Notes under the pieces: model-generated
The model's input: the letters and a program-made list of their open reading frames with translations, nothing else
What the model was told of the DNA's origin: nothing
The model's database searches: none
Translations under genes and position numbers: made by a program
NCBI RefSeq assembly: GCF_017354985.1
Contig: NZ_CP071501.1
Span: 887,501-951,500 of the forward strand
DNA length: 64,000 bases
From: Shewanella cyperi
GTDB taxonomy: Bacteria > Pseudomonadota > Gammaproteobacteria > Enterobacterales > Shewanellaceae
Direction of reading: 5' to 3'
Shown here: one piece after another, positions 39,556 through 49,975 of the stretch
Layout: each line of letters begins with the position of its first letter
Position numbering within the stretch: position 1 is the first letter of the stretch

Positions 39556-39929
39556 TTGCTCATCTCTTTGAGGTGGATGTTGAGGGCATCGACCGAAATG
39601 CGGATTTCAATTACCGACAGGATCAGTGAGTACAGCAACAGCAGCAGGCTGGCACCGAAGATCAGCGAGCCCGTGTGCAGAAAGCCAAGGTAAATGAAGA
39701 TCATGCACAGCACGCACAGGGCGAAACTCAACACCCCGGCTTCCTGCATGCGACGGATAATGACGATGCGTTGCCGCAGATTTTTAATCTGATCCTGATG
39801 CACCGGCTGCTCGCCGCTGGAGAGGCTGCGGATAAGGGCCGCCAGGGCGAAGAAGCGGTTGGTGTAGGCGAGCAGCAGCAGGGAGATCGCCGGAAACAAC
39901 AGGGCCGGTGTGGTCAGGGAAATTTGCAT
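39552..39929 (-). CDS. DUF2721-domain membrane protein
   Basis: A 125-residue protein if it begins at ATG 39929; a TTG four codons earlier is in frame. Two or three hydrophobic helices flank a basic loop with [19 protein letters not shown], typical of DUF2721, whose function is unknown. It is the first gene of the DUF2721-TRIC-NTF2 trio, overlapping TRIC by 4 bp. No clear promoter was found in the 130 bp upstream. Confidence 0.75.
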   Translation of the reverse strand: MQISLTTPALLFPAISLLLLAYTNRFFALAALIRSLSSGEQPVHQDQIKNLRQRIVIIRRMQEAGVLSFALCVLCMIFIYLGFLHTGSLIFGASLLLLLYSLILSVIEIRISVDALNIHLKEMSK

Positions 39930-40062
39930 GTTTTCTAGCAAGATGAGGCTCCGAAAAAAGGATTCTGGCCCGGGGGAACTGTGTGCCGGCGGCCAGTGAC
40001 CGGCAGCCCTTCATTATACTGCCTGACGCCCCGAATGACAGGGGCTGCGCTGCAGTTTGGCG

Positions 40063-41052
40063 TTACTGGGCTTGCAGCAGGCGCAGCACTGTCCAAGTCA
40101 GGGGCAGCTGCAGCAGAAACAGAAACCACAGCAGGCAGGCGCGGTTCGACAGCCGTACCGCCGGGGCTATGGCGCTGCGGTCCGGCTTGGGACCGCCCTT
40201 GATGGGGGCTATGGCGACGCGCTCACCATTGTGGCGCTGCGGACCGCAAAGTTCCACGCCCAGAATGTTGGCGGCCACTGTGGCCGGCCGCAGGGCATTG
40301 GCGTGGGGCTGCTTACCCGGCAAGGGCCGCAGCAGTGCGGCAAAGCCCTTGGGTCCGCCGAGTATGGCCAGGGTCAGGCTCCAGAGCCAGGAAGGCAGCA
40401 ACAGCAGCACATGGCTGAGCAGCTGCACCGGGCGGCTGAAGTAGCGGTATTTAGGCGATACCGGCGGCCACACCAGCTCCAGTTGCTTAACCATGCGCAC
40501 CGCCAGCACCGCAGGGGCGCCGGCGATGGCAAAGAAGAACACCACGGCGGCGGTGCCGTACACGGGGGAGGTCACCAGCTTTTCTATGGTGGCCTTGACT
40601 ATGCCGACTTCCGACAGCTCGCCGGTATCCCGCGCCAGCCATTGACCGAGCTGAGCTCTGGCGTGTTCCTTGTCGTTGCGTTGCAACGCCTTGTCTATGT
40701 CTTCGGCCACCTGGGCGAAGCTGGCATCGCTCAAACACAGGTAGAGCACCAGGAACTCAAAGAACCAGGGAAAGGCCGCCAGTTGCAGCAGGAAGCTGAC
40801 GATGGCCCAGAAGGGCAGGATCAGCAAGAGTGCCGAGAGCAATCCGGCGGTCAATTGTTGACTGGGATGCCTGTGGTTGTGATTCACCTTGGCGGCCAGG
40901 CGCTTGGCCAGTACTCCAAACCAGACCAGGGGCTGCATCTCCCTTGGCAACGGCGCCAGCCGTGCCAGGGGCAGGGCGCACAGCAGCACGAGGAAACCCT
41001 CGAACATGGCGCCATCGAGTTGCAGCAAGCGGTCAAAGAAGGAGGCGGTCAT
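40063..41052 (-). CDS. cbiB: CbiB/CobD-family cobalamin biosynthesis membrane protein
   Basis: A 329-residue membrane protein with several helices and the CbiB family arrangement (ARDTGELSEVGIVKATIEKLV near residue 140, GTAAVVFFFAIAGAPAVLAVRMV near 165). CbiB makes adenosylcobinamide(-phosphate) from cobyric acid and aminopropanol. The similarity is weaker than for classical CbiB, and the product may work in corrinoid salvage. It begins 3 bp after mtnN, an order also seen in Vibrio with btuF nearby. Confidence 0.75.
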   Translation of the reverse strand: MTASFFDRLLQLDGAMFEGFLVLLCALPLARLAPLPREMQPLVWFGVLAKRLAAKVNHNHRHPSQQLTAGLLSALLLILPFWAIVSFLLQLAAFPWFFEFLVLYLCLSDASFAQVAEDIDKALQRNDKEHARAQLGQWLARDTGELSEVGIVKATIEKLVTSPVYGTAAVVFFFAIAGAPAVLAVRMVKQLELVWPPVSPKYRYFSRPVQLLSHVLLLLPSWLWSLTLAILGGPKGFAALLRPLPGKQPHANALRPATVAANILGVELCGPQRHNGERVAIAPIKGGPKPDRSAIAPAVRLSNRACLLWFLFLLQLPLTWTVLRLLQAQ

Positions 41053-41055
41053 GGC

Positions 41056-41748
41056 TTACAGATGCTTTAGCAGTTCCATCACCATCAGGGCCGAGTGGTG
41101 ACCGGCCTTGATCAGGTAGGACTCGAAATCCACCGGGCTGTCGTTGTTGGCATTGTCCGACAGGGAGCGGATCACCGCAAAGGGCACCTTGAACTGGTGG
41201 CAAACCTGGGCGATGGCGGCGCCTTCCATTTCACAGGCGGCCATGGTGGGGAAGTCGGCGCGCATCTTGGCTGTACGGACAGGATCGCAGATAAAGCTGT
41301 CGCCGGTGCAGACCAGGCCTTCCAGGGTTTTCACTTCACCCTGGGCGGCCACAGCTTGCTTGGCGGCGGCAGTGAGGCGAGAGTCGGCCACAAAGGCGGC
41401 CGGTTGCTGGGCCATCTGGCCAATCTCATAACCAAAAGCGGTGACGTCCACATCGTGGTAGCGCACTTCGTTGGCTATTACTATGTCGCCTATGGTCAGG
41501 CTGTCGACAAAGCCGCCGGCTGAGCCGGTATTGATCACCGCATCGGGTTGATATTCCTGGATAAGCAGGGTGGTGGCGATGGCGGCCGCCACCTTGCCTA
41601 TACCGCTGCGGGTCACTATCACCTCACGGCCGCTGAGTTGGCCTTGGGTAAATTCGATGCCGGCTATGGTGCGGCTTTCACTGTTTTCCAGGGCGGCGAG
41701 CAGGTGAGCCACTTCGGGCTCCATGGCGCCTATGATTCCGATTTTCAT
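41056..41748 (-). CDS. mtnN: 5'-methylthioadenosine/S-adenosylhomocysteine nucleosidase
   Basis: A 230-residue nucleosidase (Pfs) that removes adenine from MTA and SAH and so feeds methionine salvage and AI-2 formation. [17 protein letters not shown] at the N-terminus, [18 protein letters not shown] near residue 75 and [14 protein letters not shown] near 170 identify it; the late aspartate lies in SLSDNAN. The next gene, cbiB, is only 3 bp away. Confidence 0.97.
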   Translation of the reverse strand: MKIGIIGAMEPEVAHLLAALENSESRTIAGIEFTQGQLSGREVIVTRSGIGKVAAAIATTLLIQEYQPDAVINTGSAGGFVDSLTIGDIVIANEVRYHDVDVTAFGYEIGQMAQQPAAFVADSRLTAAAKQAVAAQGEVKTLEGLVCTGDSFICDPVRTAKMRADFPTMAACEMEGAAIAQVCHQFKVPFAVIRSLSDNANNDSPVDFESYLIKAGHHSALMVMELLKHL

Positions 41749-41830
41749 GGGGTGACCTTATGGAATGGGAAAATATCGCCGCAATATACCATATGGCGCG
41801 GCCGGGTCACAGGGAGCGGATGGGGAAGAC

Positions 41831-41872
41831 AAACAGTCAGGTCAAACAGTCAGGTCAAACAGTCAGGTCAAA
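41831..41872. repeat. 13-bp tandem repeat, three full copies
   Basis: AAACAGTCAGGTC occurs three times without a mismatch (41831, 41844, 41857) and is followed by AAA of a fourth copy. It lies between the mtnN start and the gltD terminator; replication slippage could change its length. Confidence 0.85.
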
Positions 41873-41910
41873 TAAAAAGGCGCATCCGCGGGTCCCCCCC
41901 TTGGATGCGC
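41873..41910 (-). terminator. intrinsic terminator of gltD
   Basis: On the minus strand GCGCATCC (41910-41903) and GGATGCGC (41887-41880) form an 8-bp stem with a 15-nt, G-rich loop and are followed by CTTTTTATTT. It lies 26 bp past the gltD stop codon, directly next to the tandem repeat. Confidence 0.7.
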
Positions 41911-41935
41911 AAGACACAAGCAAGCTGTGCCGGGA

Positions 41936-43369
<1,434 letters not shown>

Positions 43370-43372
43370 CTA

Positions 43373-46300
43373 TTACCCCGCCTTGACCGCCAGCTTGGCC
43401 TCGGACTGCTCCAAACGCAGCAGATCGGCCATTTCCACATTCTTGGGTTTGACCAGCACGAAGCAGTCGAGCCAGTTTTCAAAATCGCTCAGGATCATCC
43501 TGGCATGCTCGCTGCCGGTCTCGGCCACATGCTGTTCTATCAGGCCCTTGAGGTGCTGCTGATGGATTACCGAGGTCAGCTTGTGGGTGTCGACCAGCTC
43601 GGTGTTGACCCTGCGACTGAAACGATTGAACTGATCGAACACATAGGCAAAGCCACCCGTCATGCCGGCACCGAAGTTCACCCCGGTTTTGCCGAGCACC
43701 AGCACTATGCCGCCGGTCATGTATTCGCAGCCGTTGTCGCCCACGCCTTCCACCACAGCTATGGCGCCCGAGTTGCGCACCGCGAAGCGTTCCCCGGCCT
43801 GACCTGCTGCGAACAGCTTGCCGCCGGTGGCGCCGTACAGGCAGGTGTTGCCTATGATGGCGCTGCGTTCACTCTGGAACGGACTGCCGACGGGCGGATA
43901 CAGGGCAATCTTGCCGCCGGACATGCCTTTACCCACATAGTCGTTGGCATCACCGCACAGGGACAACTCCACCCCGGGGGCGTTCCAGACGCCGAAGCTC
44001 TGACCGGCGCTGCCGTTAAAGCTGAGTTTGAGTGCTTGTTGGCAACCCTTGACCCCATGGCGACTGGCTATGTAGCCGGACAGGGATGCCCCCACTGAGC
44101 GGTCGGTGTTGCTGATGCTGAAGCTGCCGACAAAGCCTGCGTCTTCGTCGATTGCCTGACGACATTCTTCCAGCAGGTGTTGGTTCAGCAGGCCCGGATC
44201 CGATGGTGGATTGGTCTCGCGCCAGCTGGCGGCACTGCCGGGACGTACCGTTGGGCGGTACAGTATGGGGCTGAGATCCAGGCCACGCTGCTTGTCTGTG
44301 CTGCCTTCGACGGCCTGCAGCCAATCGCTGCGGCCCACCAATTCTTCAAATTGGCTGACACCGAGTTTGGCCATCCATTCACGCACTTCCTCGGCCACAA
44401 ACTCGAAGTAGGTCATCACCCGCTCCGGCAGGCCGTGGAAATGTTGCTGGCGCAGTTTCTGATCCTGGGTGGCGACGCCGGTGGCGCAGTTGTTCAGGTG
44501 ACAGATACGCAGGTACTTACAGCCCAGGGCTATCATGGGCACGGTGCCAAAGCCGAAGCTTTCGGCCCCCAGCAGCGCGGCCTTGATGACGTCGGTGCCG
44601 GTCTTGAGGCCACCGTCCACCTGCAGGCGGATCTTGTGTCTCAGGCCGTTGTCCACCAGGGACTGGTGCACTTCGGCCAGGCCCAGCTCCCAGGGTGAGC
44701 CGGCATATTTGACCGAGGTCAGCGGGCTGGCACCGGTGCCGCCGTCATAACCGGAGATGGTGATCATATCCGCATAGGCCTTGGCCACGCCGGTGGCTAT
44801 GGTGCCAACACCGGGTTCAGATACCAGCTTGACCGACACCAAAGCCTTGGGGTTGATCTGCTTGAGATCGAAGATCAGCTGCGCCAGATCCTCAATGGAA
44901 TAGATATCGTGATGCGGCGGCGGTGAGATCAGGGTGACACCCGGACGCGCATGGCGCAGGCCGGCGATTTCAACACTGACCTTGTGCCCCGGCAGCTGTC
45001 CACCCTCACCGGGCTTGGCCCCCTGGGCAATCTTGATCTGCAGCACCTCGGCGTTCACCAGATAGTGGGCGGTCACCCCAAAGCGGCCCGAGGCAATCTG
45101 CTTGATGGCCGAGTTGCGCTCGCTGTTGAAGCGACCGGCGTCCTCACCACCTTCCCCTGAGTTGGAGCGGCCACCCAGACGGTTCATGGCAATGGCCAGG
45201 GCCTCGTGGGCCTCGGGGCTCAGGGCGCCGATACTCATGGCGGCACTGTCGAAGCGCGGATACAGAGACTTGGCCTGCTCCACCTGGTCCAGTGCTATGG
45301 CAGCCTGGCCGGCCTTGATATGGATAAGATCCCGCAGCATGGCCACGGGACGGTCATCCACCAGGCGGGCGAACTGCTTGTATTTGCCATAGTCGCGCTC
45401 CCGCAATGAGGCCTGCAGGGTATTGACCACATCCGGGTTAAAGGCATGGTACTCGCCACCCGCCACATACTTCAGCAAGCCGCCCTGGGTCAGGCCCTGA
45501 TGGGGACGGAAACCGGCCAGATGCAGCTTGGCCTGATCGCGGGCAATGGCTTCGAAACCCACCCCCTCAATGCGGCTGACCACGCCCTTGAAGCAGAGTT
45601 CTATCACTTCGCTTGCCAGACCTATGGCTTCGAACTGCTGGCTGCAGCGGTAGGAGCCGACTGTGCTGATGCCCATCTTGGACATTATTTTGCGAAGGCC
45701 TTTCTCAATGCCATAGCGGAAGTTGAGCATCAGGGCGGCGAAATCGTCCTGACCGTTACGGCGGGCGAGATCGGCAATGGATTCATAGGCCAGGTAAGGG
45801 TAGATGGCGGTGGCACCAAAGCCCAGCAGCACCGCAAAGTGGTGCGGATCCCGGGCGGATGCCGTCTCCACTATGATGTTGGTGTCGCAGCGCAGGCTCT
45901 TGGATACCAGCATCTGCTGTACGGCGCCCACGGCCATGGCGGCGGGAATAATTTGGCGGTTCTTGGCCACGGCCCGGTCCGACAGCACCAGCAGTGTGGT
46001 GCCGGTGCGGGCGAGCCGCTCGGCATCTTCGGTGATCCTCACTATGGCCTTTTCAAGCCCTTCGGCCGGGTCGTAGTTAAGGTCGACCGTGTTGGCGCGA
46101 TAGTAGGCCTTATCCAGCGACATCAACTGGTTAAAGTCACTGAACAGCAGGATAGGGGAGTTGAACATCACCCGGTAGGCATGGCCTGTGGTTTCGTTGA
46201 ACAGGTTTTGCTCGCGGCCGACACAGGTGGCCAGGGACATCACGTGTTTTTCCCTAAGCGGATCTATCGGCGGGTTGGTGACCTGGGCAAACTTCTGCCT

Positions 46301-47821
46301 GAAGTAGTCGTACAGGGAACGCTGCTGGTTGGACAGCACTGCCATGGGAGTATCGTCTCCCATGGAGCCCACGGCTTCTTCGCCCTGGGACGCCAATACC
46401 CAGATCACCTGCTCCAGCTCTTCACGGCTGTAGCCGAACAGCTTTTGGTAACACAGCAGGTTTTCGGGGGTGAATTCGGCGGCACCCTGTTGCTCGGCGC
46501 TCATTTGCTCGGCGCTTTTCAGGGTACGGCTGTTCTTGGCCATCCATTCTTTGTAGGGATGACGGCGCTTGAGATCGTTATCGATTTCAAAGGATTGGTA
46601 CAAACGACCGCTGAGGGTGTCGAGCACCAGCAGTTCACCGGGACCAACCCGGCCCTTTTCCACCACTTCGTCGGCGGCGTAGTCCCAGATGCCGACCTCG
46701 GAGGCCAGGGTCAGGATGCGGTCCTTGGTGATCACATAACGGGATGGACGCAGACCGTTGCGGTCAACCGCACAGGCGGCGTGGCGGCCGTTGGTCATGA
46801 CTATGCCCGCCGGGCCGTCCCAGGGCTCCATGTGCATGGAGTTGAAGTCATAGAAGGCCTTGAGCTCATCGTCCATCTCGGGGTTGCTTTGCCACGCAGG
46901 CGGGATCAGCAGGCGCATGGCGCGGTACAGATCCATGCCGCCGGAGAGCAGCATTTCCAACATGTTGTCCAGAGAGGACGAGTCAGAGCCGGTTTCATTG
47001 ACGAAGGGCGCGGCCTGTTGCAAATCCGGCAGCAGTGGCGAGTTGAACTTGTAGGCACGGGCGCGGGCCCATTGGCGGTTGCCGGTAATAGTGTTGATCT
47101 CACCGTTGTGGGCCAGGTAGCGGAAGGGCTGTGCCAGGGGCCACTTGGGTGAAGTGTTGGTTGAAAAGCGCTGGTGGAACAGACAGATGGCGCTTTGCAA
47201 GCGGATGTCGGCCAGATCCGGATAGAAGGCGGGCAGATCGGCGGGCATCATCAGGCCCTTATAAACTATGACCTGGCCCGAGAGGCTGGCGACATAAAAA
47301 TCGGGATCGTCCGTCAGCTGTTGTTCCAGACGGCGGCGGGCCATGTACAGGCGACGTTCAAGATCCTTCTCGCGCCAACCAATGGGCGCGTTGATCAGCA
47401 CCTGCACTATGCGCGGCAGGCTGGCCTTGCCTATCTCACCCAGCACATCGGGATTGACCGGTACTTCACGCCAGCCGGCGATACTCAGGGTTTCCTTTTC
47501 CAGCTCACGTTCCAGCAGAAAACGCGCGGCGGCAACCCGGTCCTGATCCTGGCTGAGGAAAAACATGCCTACGGCAAACTTGCGTGACAGGTGCCAATCG
47601 TTCTCGGCAGCAATGGCCTCAAAGAATTTAACCGGCAGCTGCATCAACAGGCCGCAGCCATCGCCGGTGCGACCATCGGCTGCAATACCACCACGGTGTT
47701 TCATCCGATCCAGGCCATGAATCGCGGTACGCACTATCCTATGGCTGGCCTCGCCATCCATCTGGGCTATCAGACCAAATCCGCAATTGTCCCGCTCAAA
47801 ACTGGGATGATACAAGCTCAT
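43373..47821 (-). CDS. gltB: glutamate synthase (NADPH) large subunit
   Basis: A 1482-residue enzyme that makes two glutamates from glutamine and 2-oxoglutarate. The N-terminal propeptide is short; the mature catalytic cysteine is Cys13 (DNCGFGLIAQMDG), of the class II amidotransferase. The FMN/synthase domain lies around 790-1190, with the 3Fe-4S cysteines in CKYLRICHLNNCATGV near 1120. The C-terminal beta-helix is GXGXG-rich (GDANDYVGKGMSGGKIALYP near 1330). With gltD it forms GOGAT; glnE in this window controls the partner enzyme GlnA. Confidence 0.98.
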   Translation of the reverse strand: MSLYHPSFERDNCGFGLIAQMDGEASHRIVRTAIHGLDRMKHRGGIAADGRTGDGCGLLMQLPVKFFEAIAAENDWHLSRKFAVGMFFLSQDQDRVAAARFLLERELEKETLSIAGWREVPVNPDVLGEIGKASLPRIVQVLINAPIGWREKDLERRLYMARRRLEQQLTDDPDFYVASLSGQVIVYKGLMMPADLPAFYPDLADIRLQSAICLFHQRFSTNTSPKWPLAQPFRYLAHNGEINTITGNRQWARARAYKFNSPLLPDLQQAAPFVNETGSDSSSLDNMLEMLLSGGMDLYRAMRLLIPPAWQSNPEMDDELKAFYDFNSMHMEPWDGPAGIVMTNGRHAACAVDRNGLRPSRYVITKDRILTLASEVGIWDYAADEVVEKGRVGPGELLVLDTLSGRLYQSFEIDNDLKRRHPYKEWMAKNSRTLKSAEQMSAEQQGAAEFTPENLLCYQKLFGYSREELEQVIWVLASQGEEAVGSMGDDTPMAVLSNQQRSLYDYFRQKFAQVTNPPIDPLREKHVMSLATCVGREQNLFNETTGHAYRVMFNSPILLFSDFNQLMSLDKAYYRANTVDLNYDPAEGLEKAIVRITEDAERLARTGTTLLVLSDRAVAKNRQIIPAAMAVGAVQQMLVSKSLRCDTNIIVETASARDPHHFAVLLGFGATAIYPYLAYESIADLARRNGQDDFAALMLNFRYGIEKGLRKIMSKMGISTVGSYRCSQQFEAIGLASEVIELCFKGVVSRIEGVGFEAIARDQAKLHLAGFRPHQGLTQGGLLKYVAGGEYHAFNPDVVNTLQASLRERDYGKYKQFARLVDDRPVAMLRDLIHIKAGQAAIALDQVEQAKSLYPRFDSAAMSIGALSPEAHEALAIAMNRLGGRSNSGEGGEDAGRFNSERNSAIKQIASGRFGVTAHYLVNAEVLQIKIAQGAKPGEGGQLPGHKVSVEIAGLRHARPGVTLISPPPHHDIYSIEDLAQLIFDLKQINPKALVSVKLVSEPGVGTIATGVAKAYADMITISGYDGGTGASPLTSVKYAGSPWELGLAEVHQSLVDNGLRHKIRLQVDGGLKTGTDVIKAALLGAESFGFGTVPMIALGCKYLRICHLNNCATGVATQDQKLRQQHFHGLPERVMTYFEFVAEEVREWMAKLGVSQFEELVGRSDWLQAVEGSTDKQRGLDLSPILYRPTVRPGSAASWRETNPPSDPGLLNQHLLEECRQAIDEDAGFVGSFSISNTDRSVGASLSGYIASRHGVKGCQQALKLSFNGSAGQSFGVWNAPGVELSLCGDANDYVGKGMSGGKIALYPPVGSPFQSERSAIIGNTCLYGATGGKLFAAGQAGERFAVRNSGAIAVVEGVGDNGCEYMTGGIVLVLGKTGVNFGAGMTGGFAYVFDQFNRFSRRVNTELVDTHKLTSVIHQQHLKGLIEQHVAETGSEHARMILSDFENWLDCFVLVKPKNVEMADLLRLEQSEAKLAVKAG

Positions 47822-47905
47822 AACACGTTCCCCACCTGAAAAACCTCTTCCTCTACGACTCGGGGAAAGCAGTGACTGCTATAGATATGCACCCGAACTT
47901 CCCAA

Positions 47906-47932
47906 ATTATCGTGAGAAACTCCAAAGGTCAA
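47906..47932 (-). promoter_or_regulatory. candidate promoter of gltBD
   Basis: On the minus strand TTGACC (47932-47927) and GATAAT (47911-47906) are good hexamers, five of six each, but are only 15 bp apart, which is short. The leader would be about 80 nt. Confidence 0.4.
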
Positions 47933-47997
47933 ACCCAAAAATTGCATAAAACATGGGTAAAAAATCACGTTTAATACAGATTTTTGAAAAGGCTTAC

Positions 47998-48024
47998 GTT
48001 GACGTCAACTGAGAAAGTTGACGT
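47998..48024. repeat. GTTGACGT repeats in the gltB-yhcC gap
   Basis: GTTGACGTCAAC (47998-48009) is a perfect 12-bp palindrome, and a third half-site GTTGACGT follows at 48017-48024. Together they give ACGTCAACT-GAGAA-AGTTGACGT, an inverted repeat with 9-bp arms. It lies about 180 bp upstream of gltB and 310 bp upstream of yhcC, and looks like a transcription-factor site. Confidence 0.5.
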
Positions 48025-48164
48025 ATAACATTATGAATAAATGCAATTTTAAATTTACCATCCAATTTTGTTTACCTGGGTGTAACATGGCGTCCCCATT
48101 GTTTTCGATTTAAAAATAGTGATTTTTTTTGCATACACAGTGTTTGGCGATGTTAAAAAGTGTC

Positions 48165-48198
48165 TGTGATTAACTATTCGAAATTTGTGATTATCTAT
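48165..48198. repeat. TGTGATTA(A/T)CTAT direct repeats, 21 bp apart
   Basis: A 13-bp element occurs at 48165 and 48186 with one mismatch, giving a 21-bp period, two helical turns, so both copies face the same side of the DNA. The remaining 47822-48327 region contains no gene I can support. Confidence 0.45.
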
Positions 48199-48327
48199 GT
48201 GTTTTGGTTTTTGTGGCCATTCCTATTACTGATGGCCAACTGCGACTTGCCTTGACCCAGCACAGGGATTGGCGCCGTGACAGCCGCTAGACTGGCGGCT
48301 TTTGTCACAACAGAGCAGGAGCTGTCC

Positions 48328-49266
48328 ATGTCTGAGGCCAGTCTGGGACTCGACACTTACGTGAATACCTATGGCAATGAGTGCAAGCGCCGTTTTGGCC
48401 GGCGGTTGAAGAAATTGACTCTGGATGCGGGCTTCAGCTGCCCCAACAGGGATGGCACCCTGGGACGGGGGGGCTGCACCTTTTGCAACGTACAATCCTT
48501 CAATCAAAGCGATGCGAACCTGGGAATTGCCGCCCAGTTGGCGAGCCAAAAATTGCCGGCGGCGGAGCCGGGTACGCCTTACCTGGCCTATTTCCAGGCT
48601 TACACCAGTACCTATGGTGATTACGAGGTGCTGCAGCGGCAGTACCGTGAAGCCGTGGCCGAGCGCGACATAGTGGGGCTGTTTGTGGGGACCCGGCCTG
48701 ACTGTGTCCCCGATTCGGTGTTGGCGCTGCTGGCGTCGTATCAGCAACAGGGACTGGAGGTCTGGCTTGAGCTGGGGTTGCAGTCGGCCAATGATGACAC
48801 CCTAAGGCGCATCAATCGTGGCCATGGCTTTGATGCTTATGCCGATGCGGTGCGGCGGGCAAGGCGTCACGGGCTCAAGGTGTGCACCCATCTGATTTTG
48901 GGCTTGCCGGGGGAAAACCACGGGGATTTTATTGATACCCATAAAAAGGTGCTGGACCTCGGGGTTGATGGTCTCAAGCTGCACCCCCTGCATATAGTGA
49001 GCGGCAGTACCATGGCCAGGCAATGGCAGGCCGGGCGACTTGAACCTGTCACCCTGGAAGACTATGCCTTCAGTGCAGCCGAACTTATCCGCCATACCCC
49101 GGCCCAGGTGCTGTTTCACCGGGTCACCGCCTATGCCAAACGGCCCATGTTGCTGGCGCCGGACTGGTGCAGCTATCGCTGGAAAGGGCAGATGGCCATT
49201 CTTGATTCGCTGCAGGCTTTGGGTGGCCAGGGGCACTATACCGACACCCCTTACCGGGCGGTTTAG
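48328..49266 (+). CDS. yhcC: YhcC-type radical SAM protein
   Basis: A 312-residue radical SAM protein of the TIGR01212/YhcC family, starting at ATG 48328 with GGAGC upstream. The cluster-binding cysteines are spaced C-x(11)-C-x2-C in CPNRDGTLGRGGCTFC, near residue 37, not the classical CxxxCxxC spacing. GTRPDCVPDSVLALL near 125 and LGLPGENHGDFIDT near 195 are also conserved. Its substrate is unknown. In E. coli, too, yhcC lies next to gltB, and the pair is conserved here divergently. Confidence 0.88.
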   Translation: MSEASLGLDTYVNTYGNECKRRFGRRLKKLTLDAGFSCPNRDGTLGRGGCTFCNVQSFNQSDANLGIAAQLASQKLPAAEPGTPYLAYFQAYTSTYGDYEVLQRQYREAVAERDIVGLFVGTRPDCVPDSVLALLASYQQQGLEVWLELGLQSANDDTLRRINRGHGFDAYADAVRRARRHGLKVCTHLILGLPGENHGDFIDTHKKVLDLGVDGLKLHPLHIVSGSTMARQWQAGRLEPVTLEDYAFSAAELIRHTPAQVLFHRVTAYAKRPMLLAPDWCSYRWKGQMAILDSLQALGGQGHYTDTPYRAV

Positions 49267-49427
49267 GATAGCTGTGGTCCTGGTTAATCATTTGTTAAAT
49301 CTGAGTTCTTTTACTCAATCCACTGCCGCCGCGGTTGCAAGGCCGGTGTGAGTGGGTATGATGGGGTAATTCATCGGGGGTGCTGCATCCCTGTCTCAGA
49401 CAGAATTCTCACTTAAAGGGGAGCTAC

Positions 49428-49793
49428 ATGACGACGGCTGAACTGGACACAATTTTGGATCTCAACACCCTGGAACAATATTGCAGTGCAATAGGTGCCG
49501 GTACCCTGCTCAAGAGTGTGGTGCTGTTTGAGCAGTTGATGCCGGAATATGTGGCCAACCTGGTCAAGGCCAAGGAAGCCGGAGACAAGGAAACCCTCTG
49601 TGCCGAGGCCCACAAGTTCAAGGGTGCTGCCGGCAGTGTTGGTCTCAAGCGCATTCAGCAATATGCCCAGCTATTGCAGCATGGTGAAGAGGCCGGTTGG
49701 GATGCGGGCCATGAACTTTGGCTCGGTATGATTGCCGAGCATGCTTTTGCCGATCTGCAAAGACTCAAGTCTTTCCTTGAAGCCAAGGCCTGA
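49428..49793 (+). CDS. hptA: histidine phosphotransfer protein HptA
   Basis: A 121-residue single-domain Hpt protein. The phosphorylated histidine is in EAHKFKGAAGSVGLKRI near residue 63, within a four-helix bundle. In S. oneidensis, HptA is the separate phosphotransfer step of the Arc system, passing phosphate to ArcA because its sensor lacks the Hpt domain that E. coli ArcB has. Gene order relative to yhcC and oxyR and the size agree with that gene. It starts at ATG 49428 after AAAGGGGAG and has its own terminator. Confidence 0.88.
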   Translation: MTTAELDTILDLNTLEQYCSAIGAGTLLKSVVLFEQLMPEYVANLVKAKEAGDKETLCAEAHKFKGAAGSVGLKRIQQYAQLLQHGEEAGWDAGHELWLGMIAEHAFADLQRLKSFLEAKA

Positions 49794-49807
49794 TTTCTGA
49801 TTTCACT

Positions 49808-49841
49808 AAACGGCGCAGTCACTAGACTGCGCCGTTTTTAT
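49808..49841 (+). terminator. intrinsic terminator of hptA
   Basis: AAACGGCGCAGTC and GACTGCGCCGTTT form a 13-bp stem with an ACTA loop, followed by TTATTTT, 15 bp past the hptA stop codon. Confidence 0.85.
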
Positions 49842-49975
49842 TTTCCGGCTTACCGCTGTACCCATCCTTGCCGGCTTCTCTATCCTTGCCCTAATCCTCG
49901 TCCCAATCCCGATGGCGTATTCACCCCTGATGTGTTAGGTTTTATCTATCCATTGATTAGATGGCAATCGGAAAA

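Noticed and set aside
41831-41872. CRISPR-like array
   Set aside because: The copies touch each other with no spacers, the unit is 13 bp and no cas genes are near; it is a simple tandem repeat.
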